Positions 36,256 through 46,900 of a DNA stretch of 64,000 bases are shown piece after piece. Source of the DNA: Oryzias latipes (lineage: Eukaryota; Chordata; Actinopteri; Beloniformes; Adrianichthyidae); the NCBI RefSeq assembly GCF_002234675.1, contig NC_019868.2, forward strand, positions 6,508,082-6,572,081, given 5' to 3'. The position numbers were made by a program, and so were the translations under genes. Each line of letters opens with the position of its first letter. The stretch's first letter is position 1. The notes below the pieces were generated by a model, which was not told where the DNA came from, did no database searches, and was given only the letters and a program-made list of their open reading frames with translations.

Positions 36256-36274
36256 CAGCCACAGGCAGACGCAA

Positions 36275-36520
36275 ATGGGTCCCAGAAAACCCCATACAGC
36301 TGAAGAAGGCTGTGACCTCAAGAAATCGCTTGATTTCCTTGCAGAGGAAATTTCTGCTATCAAGATGCAACAAAAGAGCATTGTGGACTTCACTGAGGAG
36401 ATGAAAGTTTTGAGAGATTTCCTTGCGGAAGAGATTTCTGCTGTCAGGTCACAACAAAAAGGCATTCTGGACTTCATTGAGGAGGTGAAGGTTTGGCGGG
36501 TCCAGAAGCAAGAGCAGGAC
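36275..36520 (+). CDS. LINE ORF1, N-terminal part
   Basis: Starts at the ATG after the minisatellite. It contains two related heptad-rich segments (SLDFLAEEISAIK and VLRDFLAEEISAVR), consistent with a coiled coil, and ends at EQDQ where the Harbinger element interrupts. The frame resumes at 43295 (AAG ATT) after the second CAG, so ORF1 was continuous before the insertion. LINE ORF1 proteins bind the element RNA as trimers or other oligomers; that role is inferred from family architecture. Confidence 0.7.
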
Positions 36521-37273
36521 CAGGGGCCTCATTTATAAACGTTGCGTACGCACAAAAGAAGGCGTACGCCGCTCTTTACGCAATAGTTGAGATTTATAAA
36601 AAGCAAACTTGACGGGAAAATGTGCGGTCCTTCACGCAAGCTCTGACCCAGGCGTACGCACAAAAACGGGTGAAATGAGAAACGGCGACACCGTCGGCAG
36701 ATGGAAGAAACACGTGAAAGTGACAGTGGAAATGACACTCCTGCCTCTCATAAATGAACGCAAGACTTCACAAAGCAAGACTTACAATTAACAGCCTACA
36801 CAAACACCCGTTTGATCGATCAGCAGTGAAACAGACAAAACAGATCAAACGAGAATTACAACATAAATTCAAATGAACACATATTTGGAAAAAGAAAAGT
36901 TATATATGTTCTACAATATTGGCATGTTGTGCAATTAATCCTCATAAATAATATAGTTAACAGAACGAACTAATGTACAAAACTGATATTCTCGTCAGTG
37001 TGTCCGTCTGGCGGAGCAGATAGGTGCGGACGGACGGACAGATGTACTAATTGTCCACTGGGGAAAGTTGTTTTCATATTAAAACATTTCTTCATAAGCT
37101 ATGGAATTATGGTATTCATGCATATGCCGTTAGTTTGTTTTATTTTTGATAAAACAATGTATGGCGTATGTCTCAACCATTCAGAAAGCCACAAGAAATT
37201 ACATTTGCGCGGAACAATTTCCCATTTCCACGTGGATTATTACCGACATCTGTAGCTTGTCAGATGTAATTAA

Positions 37274-37723
37274 ATGGAGGGAAATAAATGCCCCATCACA
37301 ATGCGTAATGACGCACAATGGCTGATCTTAGAAGATGTGGCAAATGGAAGAATTCAGAGTGAACGCATCTTTAGACAGCAAGAAGACTTGCTGGAAAATG
37401 AGGACGAGTGGCTTCTGAGCCGGTTCCGACTTCCTCGAGCCGTCCTTTTGGACCTCTGCGGGCTTTTAGGCCCGGCGTTACAGAGGAGCACTCGGAGGAA
37501 CCACGCGTGTCACCCGGTGCATGCATCTGGCGCTCCGGTCCCCCCCTCCCTCCCATGGAGCGCTGTAGCCTCACAACCTCGGACCGGCCACCGTCTGCCG
37601 CTCACGTGCCTTTTTGGCATTAGTAATGCCCACACTGTGCCCTCCAAACAACACTTTTCCCCTCTTTTCCACCTCGCCAACGATAAATTCTACTTCACAT
37701 TGAGTGAAGTCACGTTTTTTTGA
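37274..37723 (+). pseudogene. HARBI1-like transposase, N-terminal remnant
   Basis: Recognisable family start: DEWLLSRFRLPRAVLLDLCG followed by LLGPALQRSTRRNHA, the DNA-binding/N-terminal region of Harbinger nucleases. After about residue 80 the sequence is unrelated (Pro/Ser/His-rich), so the DDE catalytic region is deleted. Open to 37723 but not a functional transposase. Confidence 0.65.
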
Positions 37724-37783
37724 TTTCCTCTCTGTCACGTTTTTTTGATTTCCTCTCTGTGTTTGCCATGGTTTCGCAATCAA
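37571..37783 (-). pseudogene. Harbinger Myb/SANT-like accessory protein, N-terminal remnant
   Basis: The minus-strand frame shows KKRDFTQCEVEFIVGEVEKR and KVLFGGHSVGITNAKKA, the start of the Myb-like (NAIF1-type) DNA-binding protein encoded convergently with the transposase in Harbinger elements. It is truncated by the same internal deletion that removed the transposase catalytic region. Confidence 0.65.
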
Positions 37784-37904
37784 TGAATATTCATTTGTGG
37801 GCGTTTCACGGACTATTTATGGGCAACTATGGGCGTGTCATGAGGCCGCAAAAGCTGCGCTGCATTTAGAATCGGTTGTGATTTATTAAGGGAAAGATGC
37901 GTAG

Positions 37905-38375
37905 TGTCATGGTACCCTCTGCTGGCCCCGCCTCCTCATCAGGTTCACCTGAGGACTCCAGCTGCGCTTCATCATCTTCATCAGCCGGGGGACTCTTAAG
38001 GAGAACCAGGACCCTTACTCGACGCTAGTTCGTTGTACTCCACGGTGCACTCTCTGGCCTTGCTCGCTATTCTAGTCCATGCATTATCTGCCTCGCCTAA
38101 CCTTGTCTTGTCTCTGCCTGCCTAGGATCACGATCACGCCTGTCACGTTCTGGACTCCGACTCACCTTCGCTCTGGTCCCTCCTCGTCGCCCCTCTGGAC
38201 ATCCTTCTGGAAACGCGGTGTTCGCCGCCAAGACCCTCCAACCATCCACAAAACATCCTCTCTTGGAACTCTGTCATTCCTCCATTAAATCCTTCACTAC
38301 TCGTCTGCCTCGCCTGCCGAGTATTCCTTCCGGGTTTCAGCATCTGGGTCTGCCACAGTCTCGTCAGCCATGATA
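37905..38375 (+). repeat. 5' LTR of sushi-type element
   Basis: 471 bp. TTAAGG at about 37995 lies some 30 bases before the self-primer and may serve as a TATA-like element. The LTR ends TGATA rather than TGACA, and its last six bases (ATGATA) include the gag start codon. Confidence 0.85.
38024..38034 (+). promoter_or_regulatory. Self-primer sequence (predicted mRNA 5' end)
   Basis: GCTAGTTCGTT pairs with AACGAATTAGC at 38377-38387 over all 11 positions with a single G:U wobble; the flanking base on each side does not pair. This matches the self-priming arrangement known for Tf1 and predicted for sushi elements, in which the mRNA 5' end primes minus-strand synthesis. Confidence 0.75.
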
Positions 38376-39374
38376 GAACGAATTAGCCATATCCCCGACC
38401 CAGCTGACCCGGACGGTCTCCGCCTGGCCCTGAACCAACAAGGTTTGTTGCTCTCCCGACAAGCCGATGCCATCGCTCAAATGTCCGCCACCCAACAGGA
38501 ATTATTTCGCCGGTTGGATAATCTCACGCGGACCCTAGCTGACCAAGCCGCTAGCTCCGCCGCCACTGCAGCTCCCGCTTCCGGTGACCTCACCAACATC
38601 ACTTCCGCCTCCTTCGAGGAAAACATCCGGGCGCAACCGGAACCATACAACGGCGACGTAGAGGCATGCGGCGGATTTCTGCTACAGTCCCAGCTGTTAT
38701 TTCAGCAATCCCCCAGGTACTACCAGTCTGATCATCGCAAAATTTCTCTGATAGTTAATTCTCTCCGCGGCAAAGCACTTCAGTGGGCTCAGGCTTTTCT
38801 AGCCGCTAATCCACTCTCACATCTTCCCTATGACCGTTTTATCGGCGAGTTCCGGCTAGTGTTTGATCAGCCACGCAAGCAGGAAGAAGCTACCCGGCGG
38901 TTGCTCGGCCTCAAGCAGCGTAACCGACCGGTGAGTGAACACCTTATAGACTTTCGCATTCTAGCGGTCGAATCGGGCTGGCCGGACATCGCTCTCAAAG
39001 GTATTTTCTACCAATCACTAAACGAGAAGATAAAGGATCATTTATGTACGCAACCTGAAGCGGATAGCTTTGAGGAGCTTGTAACCGCCGCCCTCCGTTC
39101 CGACATACGACTCCGGGAACGGCAAAATGAGCGGAGTTATTCTAATCGCCGATCTGCCACAGAGATTCCCCATCACTCTCTCCAATTTTCCCAGCAACCG
39201 CCTATCGAAGCCTCTATTACTCCGGCCGACGAACCCATGCAAATTGGGCACTCGCAGCTTTCCCCGGAAGAAAGACTTAAGCGCCGTAAGGACGGATTGT
39301 GTTTTTATTGTGGAGACCCAGCTCATATTGTCTCACACTGCCCAAAACGGTTAAACTCCCGAACCCCTCGCTAA
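38370..39374 (+). CDS. Sushi-type gag polyprotein
   Basis: 334 residues, ATG at 38370 within the last bases of the LTR. Residues 1-75 are helical, Gln/Ala-rich; the central part (about 90-240) has the retrotransposon gag/capsid layout ([45 protein letters not shown]). One CCHC zinc knuckle [14 protein letters not shown] is near the end (about residues 310-323). Forms the cytoplasmic particle and binds element RNA. It overlaps pol, which is in the -1 frame. Confidence 0.88.
   Translation: MIERISHIPDPADPDGLRLALNQQGLLLSRQADAIAQMSATQQELFRRLDNLTRTLADQAASSAATAAPASGDLTNITSASFEENIRAQPEPYNGDVEACGGFLLQSQLLFQQSPRYYQSDHRKISLIVNSLRGKALQWAQAFLAANPLSHLPYDRFIGEFRLVFDQPRKQEEATRRLLGLKQRNRPVSEHLIDFRILAVESGWPDIALKGIFYQSLNEKIKDHLCTQPEADSFEELVTAALRSDIRLRERQNERSYSNRRSATEIPHHSLQFSQQPPIEASITPADEPMQIGHSQLSPEERLKRRKDGLCFYCGDPAHIVSHCPKRLNSRTPR
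38377..38387 (+). promoter_or_regulatory. Self-priming primer-binding site
   Basis: AACGAATTAGC, two bases after the 5' LTR, is complementary to the LTR segment 38024-38034. No TGG-type tRNA site is present here. It also lies inside the gag coding sequence, codons 3-6. Confidence 0.75.
39341..39347 (+). promoter_or_regulatory. Candidate -1 ribosomal frameshift heptamer
   Basis: C CCA AAA in the gag frame, directly after the zinc knuckle, fits the X XXY YYZ pattern. Moving to the -1 frame here enters pol (ACG GTT AAA), while the gag frame stops at 39372. A downstream stem or pseudoknot was not tested. Confidence 0.55.
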
Positions 39375-40388
39375 GCGACAGGTCGCGAGGGGATTTATCG
39401 GAAAGAAATGCCAAACCTTTTCTTTTTACTCCTGTCAAGTTTCTTAACCCAGTTCATGAACTTAGTGCCCTTATTGACTCTGGTGCTGAACATAGCCTCA
39501 TTGACTCAGGTTTGGTTCGACAACTTGGGTTACCGGTAGAACCGTTGGATACTCCCGTAAAAGCTGCGGGTTTAGGGGGAAAATTGCTATCCAAAATAAC
39601 ATTACGCACCGAGCCCATTCAGCTCATTACTTCCGGGAACCATCGTGAGTACCACCAGTTTTACGTCACCAACGCTCCTCAAACGCCCGTCATTTTGGGG
39701 TTTTCCTGGTTATGCCTTCACAATCCCCAAATAGACTGGTCTAATTCTCGGATCGTTAACTGGAGTACGTATTGCATGGCAAACTGTCTATACTCTGCTC
39801 TTCCCACTACAGCCATTCCCAACCCTCCTGAAAAAGAGGATGTGGATCTTTCCAAGGTGCCGTCATGTTACCACGATCTCAAAACAGTATTTAGTAAGTC
39901 TAAAGCCTGTGCGTTACCCCCTCACAGGCCCTATGATTGCGCCATCGAGCTTCTCCAGGGTGCCTCCCTTCCTAAAGGGAGGCTTTTCAATCTATCCGGT
40001 CCTGAGAAGCTCTCGATGGAAAGCTACATTCAGGAAGCTCTAGCACTCGGCCACATTCGGCCTTCCACCTCCCCTGTCGCCGCAGGGTTTTTCTTCGTCG
40101 AAAAAAAAGATAAGTCTCTCAGGCCTTGTATTGATTACCGAGAGCTCAATCAAATAACGGTTAAGGATAAGTACTCACTCCCCCTCATTAACTCCGTCTT
40201 CGATTCCGTTCAGGAAGCCAACTTATTCACTAAATTAGACCTCCGTAACGCGTACCACCTTGTTAGAGTCCGGGAGGGGGACGAATGGAAAACGGCCTTT
40301 AATACCCCCCTCGGGCATTACGAATATCTTGTCATGCCCTTCGGCCTCACCAACGCCCCAGCTGTTTTCCAACGTCTGGTAAACGATC
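39347..40388 (+). pseudogene. Sushi-type pol, first part (protease to RT fingers/palm)
   Basis: In the -1 frame relative to gag. Contains the aspartic protease site [13 protein letters not shown], then RT motifs: [60 protein letters not shown] and [14 protein letters not shown]. The frame is lost about at 40388, where one surplus C moves the rest of pol to another frame just before the catalytic YLDD. The copy therefore cannot make full-length RT without a second frameshift. Confidence 0.85.
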
Positions 40389-42746
40389 GTTTTGCGCGAC
40401 TTCCTCAATCGCTTTGTGTTTGTCTACTTAGACGACATACTCGTTTACTCCAGTAACGCCACAGAACACCGTCACCACGTCAGGCTTGTACTGGAAAGAT
40501 TGTTAGAAAACAAACTCTATGTGAAAGCTGAAAAATGCGAATTCCATGCCAGTTCAGTTCCTTTCCTGGGGTACATTCTCGAGGCTGGCAAGATCCGGCC
40601 AGATCCTTCCAAACTCCAAGCTGTCTCTGACTGGAGCGTTCCGGAATCCCGTAAAAAGTTACAACAGTTTCTGGGCTTCGCCAACTTTTATCGGAGATTC
40701 ATCCGTAACTACAGCGGAATCGCAGCACCACTCACCCAACTCACCTCAGTCAAGGTCCCCTATGTTTGGAACCCCGCGGCGGATGCTGCTTTCAGAAGGC
40801 TCAAGGAACTATTCACCACTGCACCCATTCTCATTCAGCCTGATATCCACAAGCAATTCGTCGTGGAGGTCGACGCCTCTGACTCAGGGGTAGGGGCTGT
40901 GTTGTCCCAGCGGGAATCTGCCTCGGGTAAACTCAAACCTTGTGCATTCTTTTCCAGAAAACTCAGTCCAACAGAGCAAAATTATGATGTCGGCAATCGT
41001 GAGCTCCTTGCCATCAAGCTGGCCTTGGAAGAGTGGAAACATTGGTTGGAGGGGGCTGAACAACCGTTCATCGTGTGGACAGACCACAAAAATCTGGCAT
41101 ATCTGCGCTCAGCGAAAAGGCTGAATTCTAGACAGGCCCGTTGGTGCTTGTTTTTCGACAGGTTCCAGTTCACTATCACCTATCGCCCAGGTAGCAAGAA
41201 CGGCAAGCCTGACGCCCTGTCTAGAAAGTACAACACTACGGACGATCATAGCACTTCTCCTATCCTTCCCGACTCTCTCTTCGTGGGGAACCTCACTTGG
41301 GACGTGGAAACCAGGGTGCTACATTGCCAAGGTGAGAAACCCGACTCTGTTACCTGTCCCCCTGGCACCCTGTTTGTTCCCCACAGACTCAGATCTGACG
41401 TCATCACGTGGGGGCACAGTTCCAAAATCGCCTGCCATGGGGGAGTCCGTCGGACACTCATGCTGCTGAGACGCCGGTTTTACTGGCCCACCATGGCTGA
41501 GGATGTGCGTCAGTATATCGCTGCCTGTACCACCTGTGCCAGGGCTAAAACCTCCAACTCCCCACCTGCCGGCTATCTACACCCTCTATCCACGCCTGGT
41601 CGACCTTGGTCCCATATCGCGGTGGACTTCGTGACTGGTCTGCCTCCCTCTCATGGATTCACGGTTATCCTGACTGTAATTGATCGTTTTTCGAAGGCTG
41701 CTCAATTCATCCCGTTGCCACAATTACCCACTGCCTCTGAAACTGCCGACACCCTTGTCAAACTCGTTTTTCGTCATCATGGCATACCATCTGACATTGT
41801 TTCTGACCGAGGTCCGCAATTTATCTCTCAGGTGTGGAAGGCTTTCTGTTCCGCCCTTGGGGCCTCCACCAGCCTTTCTTCTGGCTACCACCCGCAGTCC
41901 AACGGCCAAGCTGAAAGGGCAAACCAGGAGTTGGAGGCGGCCCTGCGCTGCTTTGCGGCACAGAATCAGGAAGATTGGTCTGACTACCTCGTGTGGGTGG
42001 AATATGCCCATAACAACCACCCATCCACAGCCACTGGTATGTCGCCATTCGAAGCATCGTTGGGTTACTCTCCCCCCTTATTCCCTTCCCAGGAGCTCGA
42101 TCTGGCGGTGCCCTCCGTCCAACTCCATCTGCAGCGCTGTCAGGAGGTTTGGCGCCAGGCTCAGGCAGCTCTCCTTCGGACTAAGGAGGGTAACCGCCAG
42201 TTCGCTGATCGTCACCGCACTAAGAGCCCTCCTTACGAACCTGGACAGCAGGTATGGCTGTCGTCTAAAAACATTCCCCTCCAGGCCACGTCCCGAAAGT
42301 TGGCTCCTCGTTTTATTGGTCCGTTCGTCATAGAACGGATAGTCAATCCCAACTGTGTCCGCCTGAAACTACCAGCTTCTCTCAAGATTCATCCATCTTT
42401 TCACGTCTCCCAAATCAAGCCCGTCCGCCAAAGCCCTCTTTGCCCGCCGTCCGCTCCCCCTCCTCCCGCCCGGGTCATCGATGGTGGCCCGGTTTATACG
42501 GTCAGCCGCGTTCTGGACGTCCGGCGCAGGGGTCGTGGGTTCCAGTACCTCGTTGACTGGGAGGGGTACGGCCCGGAGGAGAGGTCATGGATTCCTCGCT
42601 CCTTCATTCTGGACCGCGCCGTGATAGATGACTTTTTTCGGGCGCACCCCGATCGGCGTCCTGGCCCGCCTGGAGGCGGTCGTTGGGGGGGGGGGTACTG
42701 TCATGGTACCCCCTGCTGGCCCCGCCTCCTCATCAGGTTCACCTGA
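40389..42746 (+). pseudogene. Sushi-type pol, second part (RT catalytic box, RNase H, integrase, chromodomain)
   Basis: Resumes with [19 protein letters not shown], then RNase H ([27 protein letters not shown]), the integrase HHCC finger ([24 protein letters not shown]), the DDE core ([38 protein letters not shown]) and a chromodomain ([17 protein letters not shown]). The stop at 42744-42746 lies inside the 3' LTR, and the poly-G tract is translated as glycines. The chromodomain is thought to direct integration in chromoviruses. Uninterrupted otherwise. Confidence 0.88.
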
Positions 42747-43169
42747 GGACTCCAGCTGCGCTTCATCATCTTCATCAGCCGGGGGACTCTTAAGGAGAAC
42801 CAGGACCCTTACTCGACGCTAGTTCGTTGTACTCCATGGTGCACTCTCTGGCCTTGCTCGCTATTCTAGTCCATGCATTATCTGCCTCGCCTAACCTTGT
42901 CTTGTCTCTGCCTGCCTAGGATCACGATCACGCCTGTCACGTTCTGGACTCCGACTCACCTTCGCTCTGGTCCCTCCTCGTCGCCCCTCTGGACATCCTT
43001 CTGGAAACGCGGTGTTCGCCGCCAAGACCCTCCAACCATCCACAAAACATCCTCTCTTGGAACTCTGTCATTCCTCCATTAAATCCTTCACTACTCGTCT
43101 GCCTCGCCTGCCGAGTATTCCTTCCGGGTTTCAGCATCTGGGTCTGCCACAGTCTCGTCAGCCATGACA
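42699..43169 (+). repeat. 3' LTR of sushi-type element
   Basis: 471 bp, preceded by a poly-G tract (about 42686-42695) and TAC that serve as polypurine-type primer. Differs from the 5' LTR at CCCC/CTCT near the start, CCATGG/CCACGG in the middle and TGACA/TGATA at the end. Confidence 0.85.
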
Positions 43170-43294
43170 CGTAGGATGTGCGTGCGCACGGTTTTATAAA
43201 TCCGAATATGTCTGTGCGTACGCACGTCCTATGTTTCATCCGTACGCCACTTCTGACGCAAGTCCTACGCAAAGTTTTATAAATGAGGCCCCAG

Positions 43295-43825
43295 AAGATT
43301 TCCCTTCTGGAAAGAAGGGTGATGGAGCTTGAACAGTATACACGGATGAATGATGTGGTAATCACAGGCCTGAGCGTCAAACCCAGATCATACGCCAGAG
43401 CTGTGACCACCAACAGAGACGGAGAGCCAGATGAACAAGACATCAGCTCTGTGGAGCAACAAGTTTTGGGTTTTCTAAGGGAAAAAGGAATCCAGCTGGA
43501 CTGTGACGGCATCGAGGCTTGCCATACTTTGCCTAGGAAAAATGTGAAGGATAAACCAGCCATTGTTATGAGGTTTGTCAATAGAAAGCAAAAGGCTGCT
43601 CTGCTGAAACAGGGCAGAAAGCTGAGAGGAACAGATGTTTATATAAACGAGCATCTTACAAAACACAATGCTGATATAGCAAAACAAGCACGTTACCTAA
43701 AGAAAAGAGGAAAAATACAAAGCACCTGGACAACTAACTGTAAAGTGTTCATCAAGCTCAACGGGAGCCCCGAGGAAGCTAAGGTGGTGTTGATTAGGGA
43801 CATCAAGGATCTGGACAAATACTAA
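43295..43825 (+). CDS. LINE ORF1, C-terminal part
   Basis: Continues the coiled coil (ISLLERRVMELEQYTRMND) into an FP-like/RRM-like nucleic-acid-binding domain (VITGL, GFLREKGIQL, AIVMRFVNRKQKAALLKQ, DVYINEHLT) and ends with stop at 43823-43825. About 176 residues lie after the interruption. It is 150 bases upstream of ORF2, in line with an ORF1-ORF2 bicistronic LINE. Confidence 0.7.
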   Translation, partial: KISLLERRVMELEQYTRMNDVVITGLSVKPRSYARAVTTNRDGEPDEQDISSVEQQVLGFLREKGIQLDCDGIEACHTLPRKNVKDKPAIVMRFVNRKQKAALLKQGRKLRGTDVYINEHLTKHNADIAKQARYLKKRGKIQSTWTTNCKVFIKLNGSPEEAKVVLIRDIKDLDKY

Positions 43826-43975
43826 ATATCTTCTGATATTTACGAGCCTTCTGGAAATTGAGGTAATACACTTACACTACACTTTTCCTCAGATCAAATG
43901 TCAATACAACCTCAACCGTCAACACCAGGAAAACAAAACATAAATTCTTATTCTGACCAATTAAGGATTTAATCA
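43826..43975 (+). other. LINE ORF1-ORF2 spacer
   Basis: 150 bases between the ORF1 stop and the ORF2 start, AT-rich, no motif seen. Confidence 0.5.
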
Positions 43976-46900
43976 TTGGATTACACTGATCACAATTTAC
44001 AGGACATGGAATATGACATTGACCCAATCAACCATTTCTTCTCTGCCATCACAGATAATTGCAGTTATTACACTGAAGAGCATTATAACGTCAACATTAA
44101 ATGTAAAGATAAGTTTTCACTTGTTCATTTCAATAGCAGGAGCATGTATGCAAATTTTGATAACATTAAGGAATACTTGTGCAATTTTTCACAACGATTT
44201 AGTGTGATAGCAATCTCAGAAACGTGGTTCAATGCAGAGAAGGGAGTTGAAAACTTTATTTTGGAGGGTTATGAACTCAGATACTGTAACAGACTAAACA
44301 AAGGTGGTGGAGGAGTTGCTCTATATGTGGATAAAACTCTGCATTTCAGAGTAGTGAATAGCATGACAGCTGTTGTTGACAATATGCTTGAATGTTTAAC
44401 AATCAAAATCTCTCAAGAAAATCAAAAAAATATAGTTGTTAGTTGTATTTACAGAACACCAGGCTCAAATATGGATATGTTTACAGGCTGGATGGAGAAA
44501 ATGTTTGTGGATAAAAATAAAGTAATTTTTGTATGTGGGGATTTTAACATTGACCTATTAAATCCTCATAAGATTAAAGCAGTTGAAGAATTTATTAACA
44601 CCATGTACAGCATTTGCTTATTTCCAAGAATTACAAAACCAAGTAGGATAACTGCAAGTTGTGCAACATTAATTGATAACATATTCTCCAATGACACTGA
44701 AAATAAAACAGTTAATGGGTTGCTAATTAATGAAATCAGTGACCATCTTCCAGTTTTCACAGTATATGACAGTAGTTATGTCAACCACAAGTTGCATTTC
44801 TCAATGGGATACAGACGAATTAAAACAGAAACCTCCATCAATGCATTTAAAACTGAGCTACTTGAGCATAATTGGGATGTGATTTATCAAAAAGAAACTG
44901 TTGATGAGGCTTATGATTATTTTTTGCGGATATTTGGTTCGATGTATGATAAACATTGTCCAGTTAAAAAGTTCAAGAAAAAAATTAAGTATTTCCATTG
45001 TCCATGGATTACAAAAGGACTGCAGAATGCATGTAAGAAAAAGAATACTCTTTATAAAAACTACTTAAAAAAGAGAACAAAAGAGGCCGAAATTAAATAT
45101 AAAAAATACAAAAATAAGCTAACACAGATCATAAGAACATGCAAGAAGGAATATTATGGAAAACTTTTAGAGGAAAACAAAAGTAATATCAAAAAAACAT
45201 GGGGCATACTTAATACTATTCTAAGAAAGGGTAACAAGGAAGACTCCTATCCAAAGTATTTTATTAGTAAGAGTGAAGAAATAGATCAAAGGGAAGAGAT
45301 TGCTAAAAGATTTAATGATTTCTTTGTAAACGTGGGACCTGAGTTAGAAAAGCAAATCCCGGATCCAGGAACATTTAGAAAGGATGTGCAAATGTTAATT
45401 GACAGAAATCCCAGTAGCATGTTTCTTAACCCAGTAACTGAAAATGAAATATTAAAGACCGTGAGAGGAATGAAGGGTAAACTCTCTACTGATGTTAATG
45501 GCATTGATATGGCCTTGGTGAAAACAGTAATCAGTGGAATTCTGAAACCGTTAGAATATATCTTCAATTTATCATTCCAAACAGGTTCATTTCCTAATCA
45601 AATGAAAATTGCAAAAGTTATACCATTGTACAAAACCGGGAACAAGCATCACTTCACAAACTATAGGCCAGTTTCTATGTTACCGCAGTTATCAAAGATT
45701 TTGGAAAAAATGTTCATAACCCGATTAAACTCTTTCATCGAAAAGCACAAGATACTGGACGAAGGACAGTATGGGTTCAGGTCAAATCGATCAACATCAC
45801 TGGCCCTGATGAATGTAATAGAAAATATAACAAATGCTATTGATAATAAAAAACATGTAATCGGGGTATTTATTGACTTAAAAAAAGCTTTCGACACAAT
45901 TAACCACTGTATATTAATTCATAAATTGGATCGGTATGGCATTAGGGGGTTAGTGCTAGACTGGATCAGAAGCTATTTGAGCAATAGAAAGCAGTTTGTA
46001 AAGGTTGATGGTGCTTGTTCCCAATGTTTGGACATTGTTTGTGGTGTCCCTCAGGGGTCGGTTCTGGGACCAATATTGTTTATTTTATATATAAATGATT
46101 TATTTCAGGTTTCTAACAAATTACGGCTAGTTCTATTTGCTGATGATACTAATGTGTTTTGTGATGGGGATGATTTGCAGCAACTCATTGAAATTGTTAA
46201 GAAGGAGATGGAAAAACTGAAGCTGTGGTTTGATGTAAATAAGCTTTCACTAAATTTAAGTAAAACAAAAATGATGTTATTTGGTCACCATAAGGGTAAA
46301 AATATTAACATTGACATGCACATAAATGGGGTGAAACTTGAAAGAATTTATGAAAATAAATTTCTTGGGGTCATAATTGATGACAAACTTACCTGGAAAG
46401 CACATATTAGCTACATACAAGCTAAACTATCCAGAAGTATTTCTGTCTTAAATAAAGCTAAACTGGTTCTGGACCACAAATCACTCCACATGTTGTACTG
46501 TACATTAGTTTTACCATATTTTTCTTATTGTGTAGAGGTTTGGGGGAACAACTATAAAACAACGTTACATTCACTTTCAATACTTCAGAAGAGAGCAATA
46601 CGAATCATACACAAAGTCAGTTACCTTGAGCACACAAATAAATTATTCATAGAATCAAAATTACTCAAATTTTACGATCTAGTAGAGTATTGTACCGCTC
46701 AAATAATATTCAAGGCCAAAAACAACTTATTACCCACAAATATCCAAAGGTTATTTATTACAAAAGAGGAAAAATACAATTTTAGGGAAAAAGATAAATT
46801 TGTCATACATAAAGCACGTACAAATAAAAAGAGATTCTGTGTTTCAATTTGTGGAGTGAAGTTGTGGAACAGAACCAGTAAATGCTTGAAACAATGTCCA

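Larger units (their letters stand above)
37905..43169 (+). mobile_element. Ty3/Gypsy chromovirus, Tf1/sushi type
   Basis: LTRs of 471 bp at 37905-38375 and 42699-43169 (TGTCATGG start, TGACA end), flanked by CGTAG at 37900-37904 and 43170-43174. Gag and pol lie in a -1 relationship, pol ends with a chromodomain, and an 11-nt self-primer pairs with the sequence right after the 5' LTR. LTRs differ at three positions seen by eye. It lies inside the Harbinger element, making it the youngest layer of the nest. Confidence 0.92.
36524..43291. mobile_element. Harbinger-type DNA transposon, internally deleted, carrying a sushi insertion
   Basis: Terminal inverted repeats GGGCCTCATTTATAAA at 36524 and its complement ending at 43291, extending imperfectly for about 26 bases, flanked by CAG at 36521-36523 and 43292-43294. 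Without the nested LTR element the transposon is about 1.5 kb. It holds a plus-strand HARBI1-like fragment and a minus-strand Myb-like fragment, the two genes of Harbinger elements. The TIR and gene pair support PIF/Harbinger; CAG is not the usual TWA duplication. Confidence 0.8.

Noticed and set aside
41680-42333. 217-residue frame within the integrase region
   Set aside because: Alternative-frame shadow of the sushi pol integrase.
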